Source: FEN-1297 sp963787005 (GTDB lineage Bacteria > Bacteroidota > Ignavibacteria > Ignavibacteriales > Ignavibacteriaceae). From it: a stretch of DNA of 64,000 bases. Within the stretch, counting starts at the first letter, position 1. Each line of letters begins with the position of its first letter. Location: positions 29,736 through 93,735 of the forward strand of contig CAWBBX010000018.1 of assembly GCA_963787005.1 (NCBI GenBank). Reading direction: 5' to 3'. The notes beneath the pieces are model-generated. The model ran no database searches. It was not told the DNA's origin and saw nothing but the letters and a program-made list of their open reading frames with translations. Position numbers and translations under genes: made by a program. Shown here piece by piece: positions 16,771 through 25,584 of the stretch.

Positions 16771-17331
16771 ATGCCCACACGAGTACTGATTCAAACGGAA
16801 AGGATGACGATAAAGCCGCTGTCTTACAAAGAGCTGGATATGATAGTAGCTTATTATAACGAGAACAAGGAGCACTTTGAGCCTTGGGAGCCCGAGAGGA
16901 GCGTCGATTTTTATACTATTGAATTTTGGAGGGAGAGGATCGGGCAGGTAGAGATAAATTTCCGTCTCGGCAAATCAATTAATTTCGTCGCATTAAACAA
17001 AGAGATGACCGAGATGATTGCCGTGTGTAATTTTACAAATATTATCGGGGGAGTTTTCCAGGCCTGCAATATGGGTTATTCCGTAGCGAAAAAGTACGAA
17101 GGTAAAGGATACATGCTGGAAGCGGCCGGGGCAGGGATAAAACACATTTTTGAAGAATTAGGTCTTCACAGAATCATGGCAGGATATATGCCTTCGAATT
17201 TAAAAAGCGCGGCTTTGCTGGAGCGGCTGGGATTCGAGAAAGAAGGATACGCGAAATCGTATTTGCAAATTGCCGGGCAGTGGGAAGACCATGTTTTGAC
17301 GTCGTTGATAAATAATAATCATAATGATTAA
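16771..17331 (+). CDS. GNAT N-acetyltransferase, RimJ/RimL type
   Basis: 186 residues. The N-terminus LIQTERMTIKPLSYKELDMI is typical for RimJ/RimL-like acetyltransferases. The acetyl-CoA-binding motif A is seen as VAKKYEGKGYMLEAAGAGI, and HRIMAGYMPSNLKSAALLERLGFEKEGYAK is the family's conserved C-terminal motif B. The reaction would be acetyl transfer to a protein N-terminus or small amine; the target is not predictable. AGGAG lies 5 bases before the ATG. Its 3' end borders directly on the REP array. Confidence 0.9.
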   Translation: MPTRVLIQTERMTIKPLSYKELDMIVAYYNENKEHFEPWEPERSVDFYTIEFWRERIGQVEINFRLGKSINFVALNKEMTEMIAVCNFTNIIGGVFQACNMGYSVAKKYEGKGYMLEAAGAGIKHIFEELGLHRIMAGYMPSNLKSAALLERLGFEKEGYAKSYLQIAGQWEDHVLTSLINNNHND

Positions 17332-17343
17332 GATTTTCATCCC

Positions 17344-18018
17344 GCAGCGTAGACCACTGGTCTGCGCAATAATAAAGTCTAAATGTGTTGCCGTAAAAAT
17401 ATGATCGCATCGCCCAAGCGCAGACTGATAGTCCGCGCTACGGCCCAAATGAATTCCGTAGCGTAGACCACCGGTCTGCGCAATAATAAAACTCCAAATA
17501 TGGTGTCGTAAAAAATATGATTGTATACGCCCATGCGCAGACTGATAGTCCGCGCTACGGCCCAAATGAATTCCGTAGCGTAGACCACCGGTCTGCGCAA
17601 TAATAAAGTCCAAATGTGTTGCCGTAAAAATATGATTGTATCGCCCATGCGCAGACTGATAGTCCGCGCTACGGCCCAAATGAATTTCGTAGCGTAGACC
17701 ACCGGTCTGCGCAATAATAAAGTCCAAATGTGGTGCTGTAAAAAATATGATCGTCATCGCCCATGCGCAGACTAATAGTCCGCGCTACGGGCCCAAATGA
17801 ATCTCGTAGCGTAGACCACCGGTCTGCGCAAAAATAAAGCCCAAATATGGTGCCGTAAAAATATGATTGTATCGCCCATGCGCAGACTGATAGTCCGCGC
17901 TACGGCCCAAATGAATCTCGTAGCGTAGACCACTGGTCTGCGCAATAATAAAGCCCAAATGTGGTGCCGTAAAAATATGATCGTATCGCCCACGCGCAGA
18001 CTAATAGTCCGCGCTACG
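17344..18018. repeat. Tandem REP/BIME array, six units of about 115 bp
   Basis: Each unit holds two palindromes in opposite orientation. REP-A has the GCGTAGACCACCGGTCTGCG core (copies at 17347, 17461, 17578, 17692, 17809 and 17923). REP-B has the GCGCAGACTGATAGTCCGCG core and then CTACG. Spacers between them are conserved (AATAATAAAGTCCAAATGTG-like, then CCCAAATGAAT). Unit spacing is 114-117 bases. Copies differ by a few bases, showing older amplification with drift. The minus strand is open in several frames here, giving spurious repetitive open frames that are not genes. The array ends 12 bases from the RAYT gene. Confidence 0.93.
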
Positions 18019-18030
18019 AGACAATTAATC

Positions 18031-18612
18031 TTAAATTACAATATAATCAGGGTGGCAATAAGTATTTCGCCATTCATACCAGTTATTAACTAACTTTGCT
18101 TGTACCGGATTTAGAAGCACATATCTTATTACGAAGTACAATTCAATCTCATCACGTATACATCGGTCATAACTTTCAACCTGCCAGAATTTGCCTTTAC
18201 GGTTCAATAATTTATTACATTCGTTCGAAGAGATTCCCTTAATGGCCTGCATAATTTTGCTCAAGCCTTTATTGTTGGGTAATAAATCTATAACAAGATG
18301 AACATGGTTAGGCATTATGCAATAGCAGATTAATTTATATTCTTTCCCGTCTGCAAAGTGGATCGTCTGTTTACAAATATCGGCTAACTTATCACGACCC
18401 AGATAATTTTCTCCGAAGTTTCCGTTATCTAGTATTTTATCATAATGTGCAAAAAGCCGCTTGAATTTTGCGAATTCGGATTTATCTCTAATTGTTGAAA
18501 TTTCAAAAATTTTATTTTTAGGGAGTGAGTTGTATAAGTTATAAGTAATAAAATATTGCCCGTCATCAAAATAAAGGTGGGGAAGATTTCGTTTATGCAA
18601 ATTTCTTTTCAT
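18031..18612 (-). mobile_element. REP-associated tyrosine transposase (RAYT, IS200-like Y1 fold)
   Basis: A 193-residue protein. The HUH motif is in CYCIMPNHVHLVIDLLP, and the catalytic Tyr region is in the C-terminal half (ESYDRCIRDEIELYFVIRYVLLNPVQAKLVNNWYEW). The YVLLNPVxAxLV signature is typical of RAYTs. These single-strand DNA transposases bind and cleave REP palindromes and are held responsible for spreading them. The gene is intact and flanked at both ends by REP-B copies in the same orientation, 12 bases from its 3' end and 14 bases from its 5' end. It probably maintains the surrounding repeat family. No terminal repeats other than the REPs are seen. Confidence 0.92.
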
Positions 18613-18625
18613 ATAAATACTCCGT

Positions 18626-18650
18626 GCGCAGACCTGTGGTCCGCGCTACG
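18626..18650. repeat. REP-B copy flanking the RAYT gene start
   Basis: GCGCAGACCTGTGGTCCGCG followed by CTACG has the same orientation as the REP-B at 17994-18018 on the other side of the transposase gene. A degenerate palindrome follows at about 18665-18692 (CCGCAGACTATTAGTCGGCG). The remaining bases to 18880 hold no gene. Confidence 0.85.
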
Positions 18651-18879
18651 AGCAAATGTTTTCCGTACCGCAGACTATTAGTCGGCGCAATAAGAAAGGA
18701 TGAATTATCGATTATTTAATAAAGATTTTTTAATCGTTTCGTTTTGTACATATGAAGAGAGTATGCGTTTTATTTCCGGAGAATTAAAGCGAGTTAAATT
18801 AACCTATCAGTAGAATTATGCGGTAAATCGATATTACAAATTTCTCAAATGAAAAGCGAGAGAGTATTCTATGCTTTCC

Positions 18880-19094
18880 GTAGCGTAGACCACCGGTCTG
18901 CGAAATAATAAAGCCCAAATGTGGTACCGTAAAAATATGATTGTCTTGCCCACGCGCAGACTGATAGTCCGCGCTACGGGCCAAATGAATTCCGTAGCGT
19001 AGACCACTGGTCTGCGCAATAATAAAGCCCAAATGTGGTGCCGTAAAAATATTATCATTACACTCGTGCGCAGACTAATAGTCTGCGCTACGTG
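18880..19094. repeat. Second REP/BIME array, two units
   Basis: REP-A cores at 18883 and 18997, REP-B cores at about 18955 and 19068, with the same spacers and orientation as the six-unit array. The two arrays look like one array split by the RAYT gene and about 230 bases of other sequence. The last REP-B (GCGCAGACTAATAGTCTGCG) is the closest to a perfect palindrome. Confidence 0.92.
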
Positions 19095-19174
19095 TATTTT
19101 TATGCTTGTTCAATGATTAGGTATTTTATCAACGGATTAGTATTAAGATTGTAAATAGATTAAAATTCTAATAT

Positions 19175-19196
19175 TTTCATTGCGCCCATAGTTCAA
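19175..19196 (+). repeat. Partial duplicate of the tRNA-Arg 5' end
   Basis: The 22 bases are identical to 19271-19292, which cover 7 bases of upstream flank and the first 15 bases of the tRNA gene (through GCGCCCATAGTTCAA). The two copies are 96 bases apart. The rest of the tRNA cannot be formed from this copy, so it is a fragment. Confidence 0.85.
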
Positions 19197-19277
19197 TCCC
19201 GCTTCGATATATCTTCGCGGGACGGGAATCGATAACTTAGGGTTTCGAAAATTGTAGCTTTTAAATAATATTTCATT

Positions 19278-19351
19278 GCGCCCATAGTTCAACTGGATAG
19301 AACGTCGGATTCCGGTTCCGAAGGCTGAGGGTTCAAGTCCTTCTGGGCGCA
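19278..19351 (+). tRNA. tRNA-Arg (anticodon CCG)
   Basis: A full cloverleaf can be drawn. Acceptor GCGCCCA pairs with TGGGCGC and the discriminator is A. The D arm is GTTC...GAAC. The anticodon stem TCGGA/TCCGA encloses the loop TTCCGGT with anticodon CCG. A five-base variable region is followed by T arm GAGGG-TTCAAGT-CCTTC. The length is 74 bases and CCA is not encoded. It reads Arg codon CGG. A T-rich stretch follows. Confidence 0.95.
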
Positions 19352-19586
19352 CGCTTTTTAGACACAATTGACGTCCGGATCTTTATCACACCCGGCTTAA
19401 AGTTCAGGCGGAAACTTTTAAAATTGTAAAAACATGCAAATTTGCGGGAATTTCATCCGCAGAATTACTATTTTTAGACCTTCCGGTATGGAACATTTTA
19501 GAAATTTTACTAAATTTGCCAACTATTATCACATAGTATTCGTCAATAATTTTTTATATTCAATCAAACCTTAGTAAGGACTCCCG

Positions 19587-20273
19587 ATGTTAACCAAAAA
19601 GAAAAAACTCTCCAAAAAAGAAATTAAAGAGGATAAGCTCGTATCGTTTTATTATAAAGCGTACGGATTTATCGACGAGAATAAAACCCGGGTAATAATT
19701 TACGCCGGAGCTCTGGTTGTGCTGATAGTTGCCGCGGTTCTTTATGTGAACTACCGCAGCCAGCAGAATCAGCTGGCCAGCTTTGAACTCTCAAAGGTCA
19801 TGCCCGTTTACGATCAGGGCTCTTACCTCGAGGCAATCGAAGGTAAGCAGGGCAGTGACGTAATGGGACTTAAGAAAATCGTATCTGAATACGGCAGTAC
19901 CGAAGCCGGCGAGACCGCGAAAATTTATCTCGCAAATTCCTACAACAGGCTCGGTAAAACGGACGATGCTCTTAAATACTACGAAGATTATGACGGCGAT
20001 ATCTCTATCTTCAAAGCTACCGCGCTTGCCGGACAGGCGGGTTATTACGAGAGCCAAAAAGATTACGCCAAGGCGGCCGATCTTTACAAGAAAGCCGCCC
20101 GCGTTTCCGAGAACAACGTGCTTAATCCCGATTATCTGTTATATGCCGGCATCGATTATCTGAATGCGGAAAAAGAAGAGGACGCCAAGCAGATGTTCGA
20201 TTCCATCAAAAAAAATTACGAATCTTCCCCGGCCGCAAGGGAAGCAAGCCGCTACATGGCGCAAGTTGATTAA
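19587..20273 (+). CDS. Membrane-anchored TPR protein (YfgM-like layout)
   Basis: 228 residues. A very basic N-terminal tail (MLTKKKKLSKKEIKEDK) precedes a membrane helix (VIIYAGALVVLIVAAVLYV, about 35-55). A periplasmic TPR domain follows (YLANSYNRLGKTDDALKYYEDY; YYESQKDYAKAADLYKKAARV). The layout is like YfgM/TPR_21 proteins that assist envelope protein maturation, but this is an analogy. AAGGA lies upstream of the ATG. The T9SS gene begins 45 bases after its stop and could share the transcript. Confidence 0.82.
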   Translation: MLTKKKKLSKKEIKEDKLVSFYYKAYGFIDENKTRVIIYAGALVVLIVAAVLYVNYRSQQNQLASFELSKVMPVYDQGSYLEAIEGKQGSDVMGLKKIVSEYGSTEAGETAKIYLANSYNRLGKTDDALKYYEDYDGDISIFKATALAGQAGYYESQKDYAKAADLYKKAARVSENNVLNPDYLLYAGIDYLNAEKEEDAKQMFDSIKKNYESSPAAREASRYMAQVD

Positions 20274-20318
20274 TCTTTTTGTTCAATAGTTACGTTTCAT
20301 AAAAAGAAGGAGTCCGAT

Positions 20319-22169
20319 ATGAGGAAAATCTACTTTCTGTTTCTTATCTTGTTAATGGGGGGCTCACTAGCATACTCTCAGGTTAATGTAATCGCAAAAA
20401 TGTCGAAAACATTAGCTGACACTGCAAACTACAAAGATATCGGTTCCGCAGCCAGAGGCTCATGGGTGGCCAACGATATTGACGGTGATGGAAGACCGGA
20501 ATTGATATTAACTGACTACAGCGGGGGAGGAAGAGTACATGTTTTCGAAGCTGTTGGAGAAGATTCTGTTGAGATGGTATGGACCTCTCCTGTACAGGAA
20601 AGCACAATTGGCGGAGGAGATTCTCCGAGATGTGTTAGGGTCGGTGATCTGGACGGTGACGGAAGACAGGAAATTATTTTCCCGACTCACAACGGAATTT
20701 ACATCTATGAGTGGGATGGAGTAAAAGGAAGCGGTAATTTTGGAACCTCTCCTTCACAGATCATAAATGATCAAACATGTCCAGGATTAACGGATGCTGG
20801 TGCCAATAGGATTGAAGCTATGTGGGTAGGTGATTTGTATGGTGACGGAAAACAAGAACTCGTAACGGTCTGGAATAACAACACAAGCGCAAAAAGATTA
20901 AATCTGGTTGTTATTCGTGCAAACGGTTCTTGGGATACTGATAATCCTGGTTTCTCTGGATTCTCACTTGACTATAGCATTCCTAATAGTGCAACATTCG
21001 GAGGCGGACAGCCGATTGAGGCTTTCGTCGGTCAGTATGATGGACAAGGAGGCAACGATCTCTTAATACATACATGGAATCATCTGAATGTATTTCCGGT
21101 TAGAGTAACTGGTAATCAAAGTTTCGGACTTCCAGATACTACATCAAACAGTGCTTACCTCAATATTATGGATGTGGATGGAGTTGCTTTATTAGGCGGA
21201 CTATCTACAGATATTGACAACGATGGTGTGGATGAAATATATCTTCCTGTATACTTCACCGGTTCTACAGATGATCCGCATAACGGACAAATCTATATGG
21301 TTGCTTACCCTAAAGGTGCAGACCTATCGCATATTGATTCAACCGATGCGGCTCTTATCTCAAATTCTCCTTCCGAAGCACTTGCCGGAAATACGGCGTT
21401 TGCATCTATTCTGTTCGGCGGCGACTGGGCCGACATGAACAACGACGGTCAAAAAGAATTGTACTTCGGATCATCGACTCCTGCCGACGTAATTAAATTA
21501 GATTACGAAGGCGGCGGTAAAATGAATATGGCTAACTGGAAATCTTCTATTTATTATGCCGGTGCGCCGGATGTTTATTCCGCTATTTCTTATAGGGATT
21601 CAATGGGAGTGATGGATACGGTAAATACCGTTAACCAGCCTTTCGTTTCGAAACTATTCGGCGAAAACATGGATTTTAACGGCGACGGTAAACCGGATAT
21701 TCTAATACCGTACCAGGGCATTGCCGATAGTACTACATTAACATGGAAGCACTTTGATTCTGGATCAAGCGCATTTGTAACCGATTCTTCCAGAAAAATA
21801 CGCAATCCGAAACAATGGTATGCCCGTATCCTGGAAGAAAGCGGCCCTACCGGAATTAAAGCTACCGATTTAACATTTGTAACGCCGGTAGATTATAAAC
21901 TGGAGCAAAACTACCCGAATCCGTTCAACCCTTCAACTACAATCAACTTTTATCTGCCTATAAGTAAAAAGATTTCGCTGAAGGTTTACGATATGACCGG
22001 AAGGGAAGTAAAAACCTTAATTGATGGATCCGAATATTCAAAAGGTAATCATCAAGTGGTTTGGGATGCAACAAACAATTTCGGTAGTAAAGTAGCAAGC
22101 GGAAATTATATCTACCAGCTTAAGTTCGGAAACTTCACAAAATCTATGAAGATGACTTTGCTTAAGTAA
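20319..22169 (+). CDS. T9SS-exported FG-GAP/VCBS repeat protein
   Basis: 616 residues. A signal peptide (FLFLILLMGGSLAYSQ) is followed by repeats with calcium-binding loops of FG-GAP type: DIDGDGRPEL, DLDGDGRQEI, DIDNDGVDEI, DFNGDGKPDI. They probably form an integrin-like beta-propeller outside the cell. The C-terminal ~85 residues are a complete T9SS sorting domain, starting EQNYPNPFNPSTTI and ending SGNYIYQLKFGNFTKSMKMTLLK in outline. The ribosome site AAGAAGGAG is clear. A strong terminator follows 15 bases after the stop. The ligand or substrate is unknown. Confidence 0.88.
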   Translation: MRKIYFLFLILLMGGSLAYSQVNVIAKMSKTLADTANYKDIGSAARGSWVANDIDGDGRPELILTDYSGGGRVHVFEAVGEDSVEMVWTSPVQESTIGGGDSPRCVRVGDLDGDGRQEIIFPTHNGIYIYEWDGVKGSGNFGTSPSQIINDQTCPGLTDAGANRIEAMWVGDLYGDGKQELVTVWNNNTSAKRLNLVVIRANGSWDTDNPGFSGFSLDYSIPNSATFGGGQPIEAFVGQYDGQGGNDLLIHTWNHLNVFPVRVTGNQSFGLPDTTSNSAYLNIMDVDGVALLGGLSTDIDNDGVDEIYLPVYFTGSTDDPHNGQIYMVAYPKGADLSHIDSTDAALISNSPSEALAGNTAFASILFGGDWADMNNDGQKELYFGSSTPADVIKLDYEGGGKMNMANWKSSIYYAGAPDVYSAISYRDSMGVMDTVNTVNQPFVSKLFGENMDFNGDGKPDILIPYQGIADSTTLTWKHFDSGSSAFVTDSSRKIRNPKQWYARILEESGPTGIKATDLTFVTPVDYKLEQNYPNPFNPSTTINFYLPISKKISLKVYDMTGREVKTLIDGSEYSKGNHQVVWDATNNFGSKVASGNYIYQLKFGNFTKSMKMTLLK

Positions 22170-22184
22170 ATATCTTCGCTTTTC

Positions 22185-22217
22185 AAAAAAAGTCCGGCGC
22201 CCGCCGGACTTTTTTGT
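22185..22217 (+). terminator. Rho-independent terminator
   Basis: AAAAAGTCCGGCG-CC-CGCCGGACTTTTTT: a perfect GC-rich stem with an A tract before and a T tract after, directly behind the FG-GAP gene. It can act in both directions. Confidence 0.92.
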
Positions 22218-22639
22218 TTTAAATATATTTGTTTTGTCTTAAATAATAAGATTAACAATAATCTATCAGATTAATTTGCAAGGACCTCTCTCTGTAGTCT
22301 CCCGCCTGCGACGGGACAGGTCTCTCCCGGGAGGAGAGAGACTTATGGTCACTAAACCGGACATTAGTACCCCTTATATAATTATAGAATTTCTTTGTCT
22401 ATATATATAGATAACATTTCCTATGTCAAGACATCTCTGATAATATGTCCTTCCCTTCTCAGGGGAAAGACTATAGGATGAGGTCTTGTGTTTATATTAT
22501 ATAAACGCAGTAACCTATACAGGGGGATTAAAAACGATACTAAGACTAATCCATCCGACAAATTTGAACGATATAATATTATGAATTCATTTTAATTGTT
22601 TTGGGCTGAAATGATTTAAAATTATCTTTAAAAAATTTC

Positions 22640-22668
22640 TTGACAACTCATGGGGTAATGGCTATTTT
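22640..22668 (+). promoter_or_regulatory. Candidate sigma-70 promoter of the TonB receptor operon
   Basis: TTGACA (22640-22645), 17-base spacer, TATTTT (22663-22668), 110 bases upstream of the receptor ATG. The -10 box is imperfect. The same TTGAC-N17-TATTTT arrangement occurs before efp. Confidence 0.4.
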
Positions 22669-22778
22669 TTCCTCGTGTTTCTAAAGGGGATTCCCATCTA
22701 ATATATTAAATCTCTCATACCGGATAATTTTTCCTATCCCCGTTTCGGTAATCTTTTCTCCAAACAGAGGAGGTTTTC

Positions 22779-25559
22779 ATGGTAAAAAGGCTACTGCTGT
22801 TTCTTATTTTCTCAACAGCCGTCTCAATTGATGTTGATGCCGGAACCACCGGCAAGCTTAGCGGATACGTTAAAGACAACGAAACCGGCGAAGCAATACC
22901 CGGAGTAAACGTAACTCTCGAGGGAACCTACTTCGGCGCGGCCACGGACGTAAACGGATTTTATACTATCAATAATCTTCCGCCCGGAAGTTATACTGTT
23001 AACTTTTCAGCAGTCGGCTTTCAGAAGCAGGCATATACCGGTGTGAAAATTGCCGCGGATTTCACAACACGGATCGACGTTAAATTGAGTCAGCAGTCAG
23101 TGTCTCTGGGTGAAATTGTTGTAAAAGCCGAAGCGCCGCTTATTAAAACCGATCTCACTTCTTCACAGGTAACCGTCGATGCCGGTGAGATCGAAAGCCT
23201 TCCGGTGGAGAGTATCTCTCAGATACTCACTCTTCAAGCCGGGATTGTGCAGGGCGCCGGCGGCGAGATTCACATTAGGGGCGGCCGCTCAAATGAAATT
23301 GCGTACACCGTAAACGGCGTATCGATATCAAATCCGTTCGATAATACAAGGACTGTTTCTATTGCAACAAACGCGGTGCAGGAACTTTCGGTGGTGAGCG
23401 GAACATTCAATGCGGAATACGGCAACGCGCTCAGCGGTATAGTAAATACCATCACCAAAGAAGGGGGAAGCACTTATAAAGGAAAGATCTCTTTTTACAC
23501 CGGAGATAAAGTCAGCTCACACGATAATGTTTTTTATAATATAAATGATGTTAATCCGCTCAGCAATTATGTAACCGAGATGACTCTCGGCGGCCCCTTC
23601 CCGTTCGTCTCAAACAAACTCTCTTTCTTTGTATCCGGAAGATATGAAAGAGAGAAAGGATGGCTTTACGGGATTAGAGAGCACAATCCTACCGACTCGA
23701 TTTACGTTAATCCTACTAATCCCGACGACATAAGTGTTGCAAGCACGGGCGACAGCGCTATCGTTCCCATGAATCCGAGTCAGGGCTTCAGCGGTACTGC
23801 AAAGATCACGTTCAAGCCTATATCTACAATTAAAATTAATTACGACCTGCTTTATTCCAGATCTTATTATAAAAGCTACAACCATAATTTTAAATTTAAT
23901 CCCGACGCGAATTATAATAATTACGAGTGGGGACTTTTAAATTCCCTGGAGATAAGACACGCGCTCAGCGGCAAGACTTTCTACACAGTTCACGGCTCAT
24001 ATAATTTTAACGATTATAAACAGTTTTTATATCCTCTGCTAGACGGCGCCGGCAACCAGGTTAATTATTATCCCGGCATGGTAAGCGATCTTCAGGGAAG
24101 CGACCAAAACGGTTACCACGCCGATCCGCGCTACCAGCCCGATTACAAGCTGAACCGCGCTTCCAGCTATACTTTCTACGCAGGCGGTACACTCAACGGG
24201 CAGTATTATCAGAGATCCGAGACGATGGGACTCAAGTTCGATATGACGAGCCAGGTAACCAACGCTCACGAGATAAAATTCGGATTAGAGTATAATGCCC
24301 ACACTTTGAATTTTGAAAATTTCAGTGTTCTCAGAGATTCGACCACGTATATTCAGCCCACTATTCCTGCCGCGAGCACGGTTAATCATGATTTGTACGT
24401 GAAAAAGCCGAGAGTGTTTGCCGCCTATGTTCAGGATAAAATGGAGTTTAATAATATAATTCTGAACGTCGGATTGAGATACGATTACTTTAAAGCGAAC
24501 TCGCAGTACTCGACGAGTATTTTATATCCTTCGCCTTATTACGCCAACCTTCCGACATCGGTTGATCCGAATACATTGCTTGCGGAGGCTCAGGCGAAGC
24601 ATCAAATTAGTCCGAGAATAGGAGTTTCGTTTCCCATAACGGACAAAGGCATAATTCATTTTTCATACGGACACTTCTTCCAGATGCCGTCGTTCTCTTA
24701 TCTCTATACTAATCCGGATTTCAAATACAGCCTCGCTTCCGGAAGTCCCGTTTTCGGCAACGCTAATTTGAAGCCTGAAAAAACAGTTACGTACGAGCTC
24801 GGTCTGCAGCAGCAGCTTCTGGACGACCTAGCGTTCAACGTTACCGGCTTCTACAAAGACATCCGCGATCTGCTGGCGCTTCAGCAGATAAGAGTGAGCG
24901 GAGACCAGACATACTTTAAATATGTAAACAAAGACTATTCATCCGTTAAAGGAATTACGTTCTCTCTTATAAAAAGAAGAACATCAACCGACATGCTTCG
25001 CATTACGCTGGATTATACGTTCCAGGTAGCCGAAGGCAACGAGACTAACTCCGACGCGTTCTTCCTCGATTTATCTTCCGGAAGACAGAGTGAAAAAATC
25101 CCCGTGTATCTGGGATGGGATCAGACACAAACTTTAAATGCAACGGTTTCTGTCGGGCAAAGCGATTGGAACGTTACACTGGTTGGAAGGCTCGGAACGG
25201 GACTTCCTTACACGCCGCAGCTTACCGGCAATCTTATTTATTTAAGAACAAACAGCGGGCGCAGGCCTTCGCAGGCAAACGTCGATCTTCTTGCCGAGAA
25301 AACTCTTAAAATGTTCGGCTTCGACTTCACCTTCTTCCTGAAAGTATTCAACCTGTTCGATACTCTTAACGAGAGGCTGATATACAACGATACGGGAAGA
25401 GCGACCTATACTTTACTGGCAAATCAAAGTGTGGCTCAGGCGGTAGATAAGCTTTCTGAAAAAATCCCGGCCGTTCATTCGGCAACGGAATATTTCAACA
25501 GGCCGAATTATTACATGCCGCCCAGAGAGGTAAGACTCGGCGCGTCCTTGGAATTTTAA
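22779..25559 (+). CDS. TonB-dependent outer membrane receptor with carboxypeptidase-like domain
   Basis: 926 residues. A signal peptide is followed by a CarboxypepD_reg-like domain (about 25-110; GYVKDNETGEAIPGVNVTLEG ... LPPGSYTVNFSAVGF) and a plug domain with IHIRGGRSNEIAYTVNGV (about 165-190). A long beta-barrel ends in LGASLEF, with a C-terminal Phe. AGGAGG lies just before the ATG. It heads an operon with a very large secreted protein (25-base gap) and a PorV-like protein. This trio is typical of Ignavibacteria-type genomes and resembles a SusC-like uptake or secretion unit. No iron- or sugar-specific motif identifies the substrate. Confidence 0.92.
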   Translation: MVKRLLLFLIFSTAVSIDVDAGTTGKLSGYVKDNETGEAIPGVNVTLEGTYFGAATDVNGFYTINNLPPGSYTVNFSAVGFQKQAYTGVKIAADFTTRIDVKLSQQSVSLGEIVVKAEAPLIKTDLTSSQVTVDAGEIESLPVESISQILTLQAGIVQGAGGEIHIRGGRSNEIAYTVNGVSISNPFDNTRTVSIATNAVQELSVVSGTFNAEYGNALSGIVNTITKEGGSTYKGKISFYTGDKVSSHDNVFYNINDVNPLSNYVTEMTLGGPFPFVSNKLSFFVSGRYEREKGWLYGIREHNPTDSIYVNPTNPDDISVASTGDSAIVPMNPSQGFSGTAKITFKPISTIKINYDLLYSRSYYKSYNHNFKFNPDANYNNYEWGLLNSLEIRHALSGKTFYTVHGSYNFNDYKQFLYPLLDGAGNQVNYYPGMVSDLQGSDQNGYHADPRYQPDYKLNRASSYTFYAGGTLNGQYYQRSETMGLKFDMTSQVTNAHEIKFGLEYNAHTLNFENFSVLRDSTTYIQPTIPAASTVNHDLYVKKPRVFAAYVQDKMEFNNIILNVGLRYDYFKANSQYSTSILYPSPYYANLPTSVDPNTLLAEAQAKHQISPRIGVSFPITDKGIIHFSYGHFFQMPSFSYLYTNPDFKYSLASGSPVFGNANLKPEKTVTYELGLQQQLLDDLAFNVTGFYKDIRDLLALQQIRVSGDQTYFKYVNKDYSSVKGITFSLIKRRTSTDMLRITLDYTFQVAEGNETNSDAFFLDLSSGRQSEKIPVYLGWDQTQTLNATVSVGQSDWNVTLVGRLGTGLPYTPQLTGNLIYLRTNSGRRPSQANVDLLAEKTLKMFGFDFTFFLKVFNLFDTLNERLIYNDTGRATYTLLANQSVAQAVDKLSEKIPAVHSATEYFNRPNYYMPPREVRLGASLEF

Positions 25560-25584
25560 CGGAAACCAATCGGAGAAATTTTAA

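Larger units (their letters stand above)
22170..22778 (+). other. Long gap: terminator, GC-rich inverted repeat and promoter region
   Basis: 609 bases between the FG-GAP gene and the TonB receptor. They hold a terminator (22185-22217), a GC-rich fold at about 22285-22352 (CCTCTCTCTG pairing with the AGGAGAGAGA side, enclosing TCTCCCGGGAGGAGA) and an AT-rich stretch with a promoter candidate at 22640. No coding frame looks real. Confidence 0.6.

Noticed and set aside
17200..17993. Long minus-strand open frames with repeated VVYATEFIWAVARTISLR-type segments
   Set aside because: They are translations of the REP array and share its ~115-base periodicity in more than one frame; no start site or protein character.
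17344..19094. CRISPR array
   Set aside because: The units are about 115 bp, contain two inverted palindromes, and the segments between palindromes are conserved rather than unique; no cas genes. A RAYT gene explains it better.
19175..19250. A second tRNA gene
   Set aside because: Only the first 15 tRNA bases are present; the rest cannot form D, anticodon or T arms.
19143..19367. Minus-strand frame containing RPEGLEPSAFGTGIRRSIQL
   Set aside because: It is the antisense of the tRNA-Arg gene and its duplicated end, a well-known source of false proteins.
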